From Nitrospinaceae bacterium (lineage in GTDB: Bacteria > Nitrospinota > Nitrospinia > Nitrospinales > Nitrospinaceae), in assembly GCA_028278405.1 (NCBI GenBank), contig JANQEK010000041.1:1-64000 (forward strand): a stretch of DNA of 64,000 nucleotides. Reading direction: 5' to 3'. The notes below the pieces were generated by a model. That model was not told where the DNA came from and ran no database searches. It saw nothing but the letters and a program-made list of their open reading frames with translations. A program made the position numbers and the translations under genes. Positions 25,801 through 33,874 of this stretch are shown one piece after another (position 1 is the first letter of the stretch; every line of letters begins with the position of its first letter).

Positions 25801-25827
25801 TATAAGTTCGAAAGTTATCGAACTATA
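25801..25827 (+). promoter_or_regulatory. Candidate ArsR operator 2
   Basis: TATAAGTTCG (25801-25810) and CGAACTATA (25819-25827) form an inverted repeat with an eight-base centre, matching operator 1. A TATAAA box (25824-25829) overlaps its right arm, and ATG 25845 with GGAGG follows. Confidence 0.55.
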
Positions 25828-25844
25828 AAATAAAGGAGGATGCC

Positions 25845-26306
25845 ATGAAACGCATCGTTTTCTCCATCATTCTGATCATTGCCCTGCTGGGTTTCAGTGC
25901 TACCACTTGGTCGGGAAATGAAATGCCGCACACCGAACCGGCGATGGAATTTCGCACGGGTTGGAATCTGGAACCGAGCGGCATGCTGAGCGTTGGCTAC
26001 GATCTCAATCACAACGGCCGATCCGATTTCTTTACGGTCCGGATCGTACTGGACAAATATATCACTACGGAGTCTATCGAAACCGTTGCCCGCTACCATC
26101 CGAACCATCCGGTTTTCCGTGTCGGCTATGGAGCAGACGGATTTTACTACATCACTGCACGCTATCCATTGTTCTATGCCGTAGACGTGAATGAAGACGG
26201 CGCCTGGGACGTCCTCTACAAGGATGTGCTGGAAGACGGCGTGAACGGTAATGAGGAGCTTTACGACCGCCCGTCCGGAGGATTCGGCGCTCTACCTGTC
26301 AGTTGA
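25845..26306 (+). CDS. Secreted protein with EF-hand/dockerin-like Asp loops
   Basis: The 153-residue protein has a clear signal peptide (about 1-24) and two Asp/Asn-rich loops typical of calcium sites: DLNHNGRSDFF (about 50-60) and DVNEDGAWDVLYKD (about 112-125). A GGAGG ribosome site and an ArsR-type operator precede it. It is probably periplasmic or exported, and cotranscribed with the Cys-rich gene 40 bases downstream. No named family was recognised; the job in the ArsR regulon may be metal binding. Confidence 0.7.
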   Translation: MKRIVFSIILIIALLGFSATTWSGNEMPHTEPAMEFRTGWNLEPSGMLSVGYDLNHNGRSDFFTVRIVLDKYITTESIETVARYHPNHPVFRVGYGADGFYYITARYPLFYAVDVNEDGAWDVLYKDVLEDGVNGNEELYDRPSGGFGALPVS

Positions 26307-26346
26307 ACCCGGACGGATTATTCACCTCTCTTTAAAGGAGAACATT

Positions 26347-26538
26347 ATGTTTGATTGTTGTTGCAACTTCCATGGGAGCGAATTTATGAAGGACAAGCTG
26401 GAATACAAAGTGGAAGAGACAGAGAAAGGCGTTCGCATTGATGTGATGCCGAAAGATCCGGAAAAAAAGAAAGCCTTTCAGGATATGATGAAAGCCTGCA
26501 AGGATTTTTGCGGAACTGAAAATTCCAGCTGCTGTTGA
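26347..26538 (+). CDS. Cysteine-rich 63-residue protein in the ArsR unit
   Basis: The start at 26347 is set by an AAAGGAG ribosome site; the longer upstream frame has none. The protein has seven Cys arranged as a CCC triplet at 4-6, C-x3-C at 51/55 and a CC pair at the very end (62-63), around a charged helical middle (EYKVEETEKGVRIDV, KDPEKKKAFQDMMK). The Cys clusters suggest cytosolic metal binding, like a small chaperone or metallothionein-type protein. It lies downstream of the secreted protein and the regulator. Confidence 0.65.
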   Translation: MFDCCCNFHGSEFMKDKLEYKVEETEKGVRIDVMPKDPEKKKAFQDMMKACKDFCGTENSSCC

Positions 26539-26549
26539 TGGTGACCGGT

Positions 26550-26642
26550 GACCGCGCGGTGGAGTACCTCCGTTTGACATGGACTCTAGGAGTTCCGGGC
26601 CACTTTGGCTTGAGTCGCCTTGGGGGAATTCCCTCCGCGGTC
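26550..26642. repeat. Long-range inverted repeat between convergent genes
   Basis: GACCGCG (26550-26556) and CGCGGTC (26636-26642) pair over 79 bases; GGAG and CTCC near each arm could extend the stem, and GGGAATTCCC lies just inside the right arm. It may fold as a bidirectional end structure between the Cys-rich gene and the minus-strand gene. Confidence 0.3.
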
Positions 26643-26658
26643 ATTAGGTAGAAACAAG

Positions 26659-26838
26659 TTAGGCCAGTTTAGCCTGTTTACTCTTTTTGGTAGGAATAGG
26701 CTGCGGCTTGGCTTTTTTCTTACTTTTGGCGTAACCGCCGGGGAAAAGAACCTGCCGATCGGCTCTTGCTTTCAAGGTTTTCTCGGAAATGACCTTTTTA
26801 AGGGCACCCGAACTGTCGTAAACCCGAACTTCATGCAT
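26659..26838 (-). CDS. Small basic hypothetical protein
   Basis: From ATG at 26838 the frame encodes 59 residues, beginning MHEVRVYDSSGALKK and ending in a Lys/Pro-rich tail (SKKKAKPQPIPTKKSKQ). A good GGAAGGAG ribosome site precedes this start, which argues against the longer frame. It lies downstream of the cold-shock gene, past a terminator hairpin. The tail resembles nucleic-acid-binding tails; no family recognised. Confidence 0.55.
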   Translation of the reverse strand: MHEVRVYDSSGALKKVISEKTLKARADRQVLFPGGYAKSKKKAKPQPIPTKKSKQAKLA

Positions 26839-26889
26839 GGTTTTGTTTCTCCTTCCGGTGCCTTGTCCACCCATTGTTGATTAAAAACT

Positions 26890-26913
26890 CCGGCAGGGCA
26901 TATGCCCTGCCGG
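26890..26913 (-). terminator. Palindromic terminator after the cold-shock gene
   Basis: A perfect 24-base palindrome (CCGGCAGGGCAT and its complement) begins 20 bases past the cold-shock stop. On the minus strand it is followed by AGTTTTTAA, consistent with Rho-independent termination; read the other way it is followed by AAAAACG. Confidence 0.7.
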
Positions 26914-26933
26914 AAAAACGATCAATGTATCGT

Positions 26934-27134
26934 TTATTGAGGTACGACCTTAGAAGCCTGCGGACCCTTTTGGCCCATGGATTCCTGAAACTCAACGGTT
27001 TGGCCTTCGTGCAGGGTTTTAAAGCCTTCACTTTGAATCTCCGAAAAATGAACGAACAGGTCCTGCCCGTTCTCGGATTCAATAAAACCATAACCTTTGC
27101 TTTCGTTAAACCACTTTACTTTACCTACTGACAT
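26934..27134 (-). CDS. Cold-shock protein (CspA family)
   Basis: From the ATG at 27134 the protein has 66 residues: [19 protein letters not shown] with RNP1 (KGYGFI) and RNP2 (DLFVHFSEI). It is a single OB-fold single-strand RNA/DNA chaperone. A GGAG ribosome site precedes this start; the longer frame adds 18 unlikely residues. The leader upstream is about 150 bases free of genes, in keeping with cold-shock mRNAs that have long regulatory leaders. Confidence 0.95.
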   Translation of the reverse strand: MSVGKVKWFNESKGYGFIESENGQDLFVHFSEIQSEGFKTLHEGQTVEFQESMGQKGPQASKVVPQ

Positions 27135-27188
27135 ATAAATACTCCATTTATTACAATTGGTCAGGCGTACTCCGGATTTTTCCGGCAC

Positions 27189-27493
27189 GACTTACCTGTT
27201 TTTACAAGGGTTGGGTCCTTGGGAGGGTTTCTGCAGGCCACATGGGGGCAAAAAAAAACCAACCATCAGGTTGGCTGGTCCGTCAAAAAAAAATCGCTTG
27301 AACTCTTGTCCCTAGACAGGGGTTACAATGATCCGCTACTCAATGACTTCTAACAACCCTAATTTCATTTCCCAACATATCATATACAGAGGCAATGTCC
27401 ATACAAATAAAATGCTGTATTCAGGATGTTGAAGTACGGGAATAGGGACGACAATTCCCCTTTTATAATTGTAATCCAGTCAATTGAGCAAGA
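27189..27493. other. Gene-free stretch between csp and DoxX gene
   Basis: About 305 bases with no supportable gene. It holds the leader/promoter region of the cold-shock gene at the left and a terminator-like hairpin at 27257-27276. The right part (27300-27490) shows no recognisable signal. Confidence 0.5.
27249..27276 (-). terminator. Hairpin with U-tract, minus strand
   Basis: AACCAACC-loop-GGTTGG (core pairs 27259-27264 with 27269-27274) is flanked by A-runs on the plus strand, so on the minus strand it ends in a T-run. It would terminate transcripts arriving from the DoxX gene, although it is about 220 bases from that stop. Confidence 0.5.
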
Positions 27494-27958
27494 TCAGGCG
27501 GTATTGAGGAATTTTTTTTCAACGATCTGGTCGACTGAAAACTTGCCGCCGCCATAGATAATTAATGGAATAGCCAACCCAAGCGCCAGTAAGTGATACT
27601 CGAATCCTTCGCCGGCCTGCTTGCCCGCCCAGTTCATGAAAATCCCGTTATTCCAGTGAACCATGAATATCGCCCCCAGCATGATCATGGCCACACCCGC
27701 GGCACTCAACCGGGTCAGAAAACCGGTAATCAGACCCAAGGCTCCAAACGACTCGCCAATAATCACCAGAAAGGCGATCAGAGCGGGGATGCCCAGCTTT
27801 TCCGTGAAAAATCCCATGGTACCGTCGAATCCATGGCCGCCGAACCAACCCATGAGTTTTTGCGCACCATGGAAAAATATTACGAGACCCAGAATGATGC
27901 GAATGATTAAGTGAGTGGTGGAATCATCGGTATGAAAAAACGATTTCAGGAAATTCAT
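27494..27958 (-). CDS. DoxX family membrane protein
   Basis: A 154-residue, four-helix protein with the DoxX signature (LGLVIFFHGAQKLMGWFGG near 20-40, IAFLVIIGESFGALGLI). Members are small inner-membrane proteins linked to quinone or thiol redox stress. An AAGGAGGG ribosome site precedes the ATG. Stands alone, reading away from the Sel1 gene. Confidence 0.9.
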   Translation of the reverse strand: MNFLKSFFHTDDSTTHLIIRIILGLVIFFHGAQKLMGWFGGHGFDGTMGFFTEKLGIPALIAFLVIIGESFGALGLITGFLTRLSAAGVAMIMLGAIFMVHWNNGIFMNWAGKQAGEGFEYHLLALGLAIPLIIYGGGKFSVDQIVEKKFLNTA

Positions 27959-28153
27959 AGACCCTCCTTAATTAAGAGAAACGAATCCTGGCTTTATTAT
28001 AAAGGAAAACCCTGGTTCGTTAAAAGGATATAAAGAGTGATTGTTTTATCTGGTTTTAGAACTGGATGACAGTGACAGGGTGTTGACCCCAACAGGTTTC
28101 CCTTTATCCTTAAAGTAAGAGAAACAAAAGAAATTTTCAGGACGTGGGAAAAT

Positions 28154-28843
28154 ATGAGACTCGGAAGAATATTGATAATAGCGGTTCTGTTTTTAATTAC
28201 CCAGCAACATAGTGGGTACAGCTCGGAGGCGGACGAAGCTGAAAAAGCATATAGAACATACGACTCTGAAAAGGCTCTGGCCAAAGGCCTCCCCTGCGCC
28301 AGAAAAGGAAACGCCCGATGCCAGTATATTGTCGGAGAAGTCTATTATATCTATAAAAACAACAAGAGAGAGGCCTTAAAATGGTATGAAAAATCGGTTG
28401 CTCAGGGATATGCGGAAGCCCAGGACCAACTCGCCCGTGTCATATTAAAGAACAATCCCAAACGTGGATTTAAACTGTTTCAGCAGGCGGCAAAACAGGG
28501 ACATTCGCAAGCTAAACACTTTCTGGGTAAACTCTATATTTCAGGCAAGGCAGGGACAAAAGATGTCAAGAAAGGTTTTCAATTGATACACGAAATTGCG
28601 TTGACCGGAGATGAATGGGCTCAATATGATCTGGGTACTCTGTATGAAAAGGGTTTGGGGACTAAAAAGGATTTAATCGAAGCCTACAAGTGGTATCTGA
28701 TTGCACGAGAGGGGAGTACAGGTATTGATGACTCCACGGGCCAGGCAGCGGAAGATGCCATTATAGGTTTGTGGAGGAAACTTTCCAAAAAACAGATTAA
28801 AGAAGCTAAAGTCCGTGCTGACAAGTTCTTCAAGAAAAAGTAA
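28154..28843 (+). CDS. Secreted Sel1-repeat protein
   Basis: A 229-residue protein with a signal peptide (about 1-24) and four or more Sel1-like repeats of about 36 residues (ALKWYEKSVAQGYAEAQ, GFKLFQQAAKQGHSQAK, YDLGTLYEKGLGTKKD, EAYKWYLIAREG). Sel1 repeats form helical-solenoid scaffolds for protein-protein contacts, here likely in the periplasm. Partner unknown. Confidence 0.85.
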   Translation: MRLGRILIIAVLFLITQQHSGYSSEADEAEKAYRTYDSEKALAKGLPCARKGNARCQYIVGEVYYIYKNNKREALKWYEKSVAQGYAEAQDQLARVILKNNPKRGFKLFQQAAKQGHSQAKHFLGKLYISGKAGTKDVKKGFQLIHEIALTGDEWAQYDLGTLYEKGLGTKKDLIEAYKWYLIAREGSTGIDDSTGQAAEDAIIGLWRKLSKKQIKEAKVRADKFFKKK

Positions 28844-28900
28844 ATTAACCTATAACCTTTTTGAAGAACCTATTCACTGTGTTCTAACTTCAGGGCCAAA

Positions 28901-29314
28901 TTAACTACCAGGCTTCCCGGAGGGACAGCGGATTTCAAGCGAATTACCGTCGGGGTCGGCGAAGTGCACCGACTCGCCTTTGCCCATCACCAGCGGTCCT
29001 TTAAAGCTCACGCCATTTTTCTGTAACTCCTCAATAATTCCCGGGAATCGTTCGCGTGTGGTGCCGAAAGCGATATGGGCGTATCCCTCGCTGCTCAGGG
29101 TTTCGAGGGCCGCTTGCATGTCCAGGTCCTTGGCCTCAAACAGGTGGACCTTGGCGGTTGCCGAAGGTTCTCCCGGGGAAGCCAGCATGATGTGGCGGAT
29201 GCTTTCTGCGTAGCGTTCTGTGACTTCGAACCCCAGCACCTGGGTATAGAACGCTTCCGCGCGATCAAGGTCGCGTACGTTCAGACCGATGTGGTGTACT
29301 CCATCGAGATCCAT
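28901..29314 (-). CDS. VOC family (glyoxalase-like) protein
   Basis: A 137-residue vicinal-oxygen-chelate domain: VHHIGLNVRDLDRAEAFY, AHIAFGTTRE and FADPDGNSLEIRC, which give the His/His/Glu pattern of the metal centre. The fold covers glyoxalases, dioxygenases and resistance proteins, and nothing narrows the substrate. It starts 14 bases after the PepSY-like gene, so the two form an operon. Confidence 0.88.
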   Translation of the reverse strand: MDLDGVHHIGLNVRDLDRAEAFYTQVLGFEVTERYAESIRHIMLASPGEPSATAKVHLFEAKDLDMQAALETLSSEGYAHIAFGTTRERFPGIIEELQKNGVSFKGPLVMGKGESVHFADPDGNSLEIRCPSGKPGS

Positions 29315-29328
29315 GATAATTGGAAAAT

Positions 29329-29799
29329 TTACTCGGTTTCGCGTTCCAGAATGGTGCCGTCTTCCGCGATTTTGACTTCGTGCTCCTTGCCGTCTTTTTC
29401 ATACTCGAATTCGTAGAAGGTTTTACCATCCTCGGTTTCCAGAGCGAGTTCCTTGATTTTACCGCCAGCGCTTTCGGTTTTTACGATTTCCTGAACCGCC
29501 GGGGGCAAATCTTCCATTGCCATGATTTCTTCCATTTCCATCACTTCACCGTTGTCGTCGACTTCAAGTTCGAATTCCCGGTTGCCCTTCATATATGTCA
29601 CTTTATAGAAATGTTCTCCGTCTTCCTTTTCGCAGGTGATTTTTTCAATCGTGCCCCCGGAAGTTTGGGACTGAATCGCGGCCTGAGCCGCTTCCGGGAC
29701 GTCCTGCAATTTCACCTCTTTGGAGAACAGAGCGCAACCGTTTAGTAACGCCGATAGAATCAACACAACAGTTGGGACCATCAATAAACGAACAAACAT
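29329..29799 (-). CDS. Lipoprotein with two PepSY-like repeats
   Basis: The 156-residue protein begins with a lipoprotein signal (ALLNGC, then ALFSK) and contains two related PepSY-like units: LQDVPEAAQAAIQSQTSGG...FYKVTYMKG and MEDLPPAVQEIVKTESAGG...FYEFEYEKD. Such domains inhibit or bind periplasmic proteins in other bacteria. An AAAGGAG ribosome site precedes the ATG. The acidic surface (many Glu/Asp) is typical. Confidence 0.8.
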   Translation of the reverse strand: MFVRLLMVPTVVLILSALLNGCALFSKEVKLQDVPEAAQAAIQSQTSGGTIEKITCEKEDGEHFYKVTYMKGNREFELEVDDNGEVMEMEEIMAMEDLPPAVQEIVKTESAGGKIKELALETEDGKTFYEFEYEKDGKEHEVKIAEDGTILERETE

Positions 29800-30004
29800 A
29801 AATTTCTCCTTTGTGACCGGATGACCTGAATTGATTATAGCCTACACCATCAAGACCGCCTATTTCCTTAAAATATTCCGGAATTCGGTTTCCCATTTGA
29901 AATGATTTGGCTTTGGTGGCACAATAATTGGTGCGGAAACCGGGCTTCTTTTATTCTTTCCTCCCATCACAAGCCGAACTTCCAATTCCTACCCGGGTTT
30001 CATA

Positions 30005-30565
30005 ATGAAGAAATTTTCCAGGTTTTTTGCCCTATTCACAGTCCTGTACCTCGTAATTTGGTTCGTTTTTTCGGGAACCGAAGTGGGGGTCCTGACGCTG
30101 CAAATCGGCGCCAAACAGAACAGTGCATCCCTGACCCGCGTGTTCCTGGCGTTGGGTGCTAACCCGAAGGACACAGGTCAGGATGGGATGTCGGCTTTGC
30201 ATGTTGCGGCTTATCTGGGTGCGGATCAGGTGATACCCTTGTTGATTGAAAAAGGCGCGCCGATCAATTTACAGGACGAAGAGGGGCGCACGGCTCTTCA
30301 TTTGGCGGCGCAAGTGGGCCAAACATCCGCCGTGACCACGTTACTGGAACATCAGGCAAACCCCGAGATCAAAGAAAAAGCGGGCGAAATGACTGCTTTG
30401 CATCTGGCCGTGATCCAAAAACACGCCGGGACCGTTCAGCTTCTTCTGGAAAAAGGGGCGAAACCCAGCCCTATGGAAAAAAACGGATACACGCCTCTGT
30501 TTATTGCGGAACAGGAAGGCTTCGAGGAAATCGTAGCTATTCTCAAGAAACACGATGCGGAATAA
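30005..30565 (+). CDS. Ankyrin-repeat protein with N-terminal membrane helix
   Basis: A 186-residue protein with one N-terminal hydrophobic helix (about 5-27) and four ankyrin repeats (GMSALHVAAYLGADQVIPLL, GRTALHLAAQVGQ, EMTALHLAVIQKHAG, GYTPLFIAEQEG). It is probably anchored with the repeats in the periplasm and acts by protein binding. Monocistronic; partner unknown. Confidence 0.85.
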   Translation: MKKFSRFFALFTVLYLVIWFVFSGTEVGVLTLQIGAKQNSASLTRVFLALGANPKDTGQDGMSALHVAAYLGADQVIPLLIEKGAPINLQDEEGRTALHLAAQVGQTSAVTTLLEHQANPEIKEKAGEMTALHLAVIQKHAGTVQLLLEKGAKPSPMEKNGYTPLFIAEQEGFEEIVAILKKHDAE

Positions 30566-30709
30566 ACAAATTTTCTTATGTGCACTCCGCCTGCATTCTT
30601 CACTCTTTATTTAAAAAATCAGTTTTTTCAGCCCACAATGCCTCAAGGGGCTGGTATTCCTGATGGATAAGCGTACACTGCAATGAGAACAACCAACGGT
30701 GAAAATCGA

Positions 30710-31531
30710 ATGATTCCGAAAACTTTAATCAAGATTGTAATTGCCGGCATCCTGTTATTGATGGTGAACGAGGTTTGGGCCCACGGTATGTCGGAAGCCG
30801 ACCGGCAGGCCATGCTGGACGGCGGATATCTGCAGTATCTGTGGCTGGGCGCGACCCATATGCTGACGGGATACGATCACCTGCTGTTCGTGTTCGGCAT
30901 TGTGTTTTTCCTGACCACGTTTATGGATGTGGTCAAGTACATCACTGTATTCACCGTAGGCCACAGCATCACCCTGATCTCTGCCACTCTCATGGGCATC
31001 ACCGCCAATTACTATTTGATCGACGCGGTGATAGCGCTCAGTGTGTGTTATATCGGATTTGAAAATACCGGAGGCTTCCGGAAGTATTTCGAAAAACCCC
31101 CGAATCTTCTGTTGGCGGTTTTCCTGTTCGGATTCATTCACGGTTTTGGACTGTCTACGCGCCTGCAACAACTCCCGTTGGGAGACGAGGGTTTGATCTG
31201 GCGGATTCTTTCCTTCAATGTGGGGATCGAGTTGGGACAGGTGGGAGCCCTGTGCATCATGGTGGCTCTGCTGTTCAAATGGCGGCGAACCCAGTCGTTT
31301 CTGCAGATCAGTAACGTTTCCAATAACGGGTTGATCGCAGCGGGGGCTTTGCTGTTCCTGACGCAGATGCACGGCTATCTACACACGGTGAACCCCGACG
31401 AGTTTGGCTTCTCGGAGGACAGCCATTTCCACGCCCACGAAGCCATGGAAGCTCAATCCACTCCCCCCGGCAGTGAATATGGAATCTCTCAGGAAGAGGA
31501 GCCTCAGGATTTATTGTCGCGTCCCCGTTAA
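30710..31531 (+). CDS. HupE/UreJ family membrane protein
   Basis: The 273-residue protein starts with a signal peptide (MIPKTLIKI to about VWA), then AHGM and GATHMLTGYDHLLFVFGIVFFL, the His/Asp-rich first helix region of HupE/UreJ_2 proteins, and six or seven helices with VGHSITLISA and FGFIHGFGLSTRLQ. Members transport or bind nickel/cobalt, or serve in metal-cofactor assembly. ATG 30710 is chosen because it gives a clean signal sequence; ATG 30683 lies just ahead. The C-terminal tail is His-rich (HFHAHEAM). Confidence 0.82.
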   Translation: MIPKTLIKIVIAGILLLMVNEVWAHGMSEADRQAMLDGGYLQYLWLGATHMLTGYDHLLFVFGIVFFLTTFMDVVKYITVFTVGHSITLISATLMGITANYYLIDAVIALSVCYIGFENTGGFRKYFEKPPNLLLAVFLFGFIHGFGLSTRLQQLPLGDEGLIWRILSFNVGIELGQVGALCIMVALLFKWRRTQSFLQISNVSNNGLIAAGALLFLTQMHGYLHTVNPDEFGFSEDSHFHAHEAMEAQSTPPGSEYGISQEEEPQDLLSRPR

Positions 31532-31540
31532 AATACCCTT

Positions 31541-31879
31541 ATGACCTCAGAGGAAAGACAGGAATTAAAACGGGGTATTGAGGAGGCGATTGAGGCACAG
31601 AAGACATTGATTGCCAGTCTCTCCGAAACCTCGAAACCCGTCGCGCCAGACAACGCCATCGGACGCCTGTCCCGCATGGAGGCACTGAACGATCGCGCCG
31701 TCAGTGAAGCTTCGCTCAACGCCGCCCGGCTCAAACTGTCGCGCCTGGAAACGGCGCTCGGCAAAGTGGACCAAGCCGATTTCGGCCTCTGCGTCAGTTG
31801 CGACAACCCCATCCCACCAGGCCGTATACTGCTCATGCCCGAGGTGACCCTCTGTGTCCCCTGTGCAGAGAAGGATTAA
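31541..31879 (+). CDS. DksA/TraR family zinc-finger protein
   Basis: A 112-residue protein with an N-terminal coiled coil and the C4 zinc finger CVSC-x17-CVPC at the C terminus. The family (DksA, TraR, YbiI) binds RNA polymerase through its secondary channel. The coiled-coil tip lacks a clear DxxDxA motif, so it may not modulate initiation as DksA does. It starts 9 bases after hupE. No ribosome site is seen, but a TAAAAT six bases before the ATG hints at a leaderless start. Confidence 0.85.
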   Translation: MTSEERQELKRGIEEAIEAQKTLIASLSETSKPVAPDNAIGRLSRMEALNDRAVSEASLNAARLKLSRLETALGKVDQADFGLCVSCDNPIPPGRILLMPEVTLCVPCAEKD

Positions 31880-31985
31880 TAAAACAAAATCTGATTCTTT
31901 TTCTTGATCTGAAAGCAATTTTTATCTACCTTACGGGCTCAATAGAAAATTTTGGCGGAAACTCCGCCGGTTTGAGGAGAATAGA

Positions 31986-32531
31986 ATGAAAGCGGAAGAA
32001 TGTACGTTGTTCAGCGGCGGGGCCAAGGGAGCCGAGGCGGAATTCGGCGCGCAAGCCGAAAAGGCAGGTCTGGAAGAAATCAATTTTACCTTTGAGGGGC
32101 ATGCAGTCGATCGGCAACGCGGCCTGCGTCACCTGACGCAGGAAGAACTCCTGCATGGCGATGTCAGCTTATCTTATGTTTCCAAGCTGATGCACCGGAC
32201 TTATACCCAGGGACCCCTCTTGAGAAAAGTTTTGCAAAGCATCTGGCACCAGATCAACAGCGCCGAGGAGGTATTTGTGGTGGGTAAGATTCTGGATGAT
32301 GATACGGTCAAAGGCGGTACCGGCTGGGGTGCGGAATTTGCGAAGCTTTGCAACAAACCCCTGCATGTGTTCGATCAGGATCAAAAAAAATGGTTTTGGT
32401 GGAACGGGGACAAGTGGGAGCCTGGCAATCCCAAAATTCAGAAACGGCACATCGCCGGTACAGGCACCCGTTTCCTCAACGACGCCGGAAAAAAAGCCAT
32501 CGCCGACTTATTTACTTCTTCGTTTGCGTGA
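31986..32531 (+). CDS. SLOG-superfamily Rossmann-like protein
   Basis: The 181-residue protein opens with LFSGGAKGAEAEFGAQAEKAG, has VFVVGKI, and a GGTGWGAEFAKLCNKPLHVFDQ element, with TGTRFLNDAGKKAI at the end. These glycine-rich patches resemble the SLOG superfamily (YspA/LOG-like nucleotide binders), some of which sense or process nucleotide derivatives. A GAGGAG ribosome site precedes ATG 31986. The 3' end overlaps the convergent lipoprotein gene by 24 bases. Confidence 0.6.
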   Translation: MKAEECTLFSGGAKGAEAEFGAQAEKAGLEEINFTFEGHAVDRQRGLRHLTQEELLHGDVSLSYVSKLMHRTYTQGPLLRKVLQSIWHQINSAEEVFVVGKILDDDTVKGGTGWGAEFAKLCNKPLHVFDQDQKKWFWWNGDKWEPGNPKIQKRHIAGTGTRFLNDAGKKAIADLFTSSFA

Positions 32532-33098
32532 AAGCGTTTTATCTTTCCAGTCTTTTTCCACCAGTTTCACACGAAACCGGGCAGTGACGTCTTCGGTGCG
32601 GGACGGTTTCTTTTTTTTCGAAACATACTCGAGTTGTGTGCCGGAAAATGAGCCTTCGACATAGCCTTTTTCAATCCGGTCAATCTTGAACTGAATGTTC
32701 GAGTGGCTTCGGCTTTGCAGAGTCAGGTCTTCGGTCAATCTCAGAAAAATGGTTGCCTCCACCTTGTTGGGGTCCACGAGTTTGAGGTCCAGACTCTGTC
32801 CCACCAGTTCTTCAGGAGATTCGATTTTCATTCGCCACTGAACGATGGCTCCCGGAACTTTGGACAAGGGGAGATAAGTCAAATCAAAAAAGTGAACTCC
32901 TTCCACCAGGCGAGTGATCACAAGAGCCGGGTCCTTTACTACGTAGGTTTCTCCTCCCGCCTTAAACCGGACAAAGGTATCGGAACCGTTGCCACATCCA
33001 AGTAGCAAACCGACCCATATTGTTCCTGCAAATAAACAAATGCCGTTTCGCAGCCACTTGGGACGAACGGAAGAATTTTGTGAGTAGTTGTTAATCAT
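32508..33098 (-). CDS. Hypothetical lipoprotein
   Basis: From ATG 33098 the protein has 196 residues with a lipoprotein signal (GLLLGC, then GNGSD). The mature part is beta-rich, with no recognised domain. The frame is open further upstream to 33158, but that start gives no signal peptide at the N terminus. The stop region overlaps the SLOG gene on the other strand. Confidence 0.6.
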   Translation of the reverse strand: MINNYSQNSSVRPKWLRNGICLFAGTIWVGLLLGCGNGSDTFVRFKAGGETYVVKDPALVITRLVEGVHFFDLTYLPLSKVPGAIVQWRMKIESPEELVGQSLDLKLVDPNKVEATIFLRLTEDLTLQSRSHSNIQFKIDRIEKGYVEGSFSGTQLEYVSKKKKPSRTEDVTARFRVKLVEKDWKDKTLSRKRRSK

Positions 33099-33163
33099 AT
33101 CTCCAGTGTAAGAGATCGCGTAAAACAATTCACAGGAAAAATGCAGGACGGGTTCCAACGTTC

Positions 33164-33742
33164 TTAGTGGTCATCATCTTTATCGTCGTGGTCTTCATCT
33201 TCATCGTCGTGGTCTTCATCGTCCTCATGTTCGTGATCCCCTTCTTTATGGAGTTCCAGAATGGTCCCGGACCGGATGGCTGCTTTGTGATCGGGCGGAA
33301 GGTGCGCAAACCCGGCGCCATGTTCATAAACCAGCTCTCCTCCGGTGTGGCCGGCATTAATGAGGGGGGCAACTCCAGCCAAGCTCAGGACGATCATGGC
33401 CACTTTTGCCTGCTTGGAATACTTGACGGTAAAGCCGCCCAGAGATACTAGAAACAGGGTGCCCGCAAGCCAGGGGATCAATTCTCCCGCTTCCTCATGT
33501 TCTTCGATCACTTCCTCGGAGATTACCTTTTCAACTTTCTCTTCGTCTTCCTCACCCAACTGTACGGCGATCATGGCAGACAGGCTGTACACCAGAGCCA
33601 CGGCGCTGACCAGTGCCCAGACCTTCGGGGTCCACTGCCATTTTTTGATAGCCCACCACAGAACAAGCGCCAGAGCGGGAAGCAGGGATCCGAGCACGAT
33701 GGGGAAATGGACCGCGATGGGATGTAACGGCAAATCAAACAT
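33164..33742 (-). CDS. DUF2231-type membrane protein with Asp/His-rich tail
   Basis: The 192-residue protein starts MFDLPLHPIAVHFPIVLGSLLP, the His-containing signature of DUF2231, and has four predicted helices. It ends in about 30 residues of Asp, His and Glu (EGDHEHEDDEDHDDEDEDH) that look like a metal-binding or calcium-binding tail. A strong AGGAGG ribosome site fixes the start. The corresponding DNA is an imperfect tandem repeat. The gene is divergent from the LuxR-type gene. Confidence 0.78.
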   Translation of the reverse strand: MFDLPLHPIAVHFPIVLGSLLPALALVLWWAIKKWQWTPKVWALVSAVALVYSLSAMIAVQLGEEDEEKVEKVISEEVIEEHEEAGELIPWLAGTLFLVSLGGFTVKYSKQAKVAMIVLSLAGVAPLINAGHTGGELVYEHGAGFAHLPPDHKAAIRSGTILELHKEGDHEHEDDEDHDDEDEDHDDKDDDH

Positions 33743-33874
33743 GGTATCCTCCTGTTCCTGAATCATTCTTTCTTACCTGTACAATTTTGGGCGTTTGAGT
33801 GAAAAGAACCATCCGGACTTTGGCGGATAAGCAAGTCCTTATGAAATAAAACTTTGGATGGGGCCATAGGTCAA

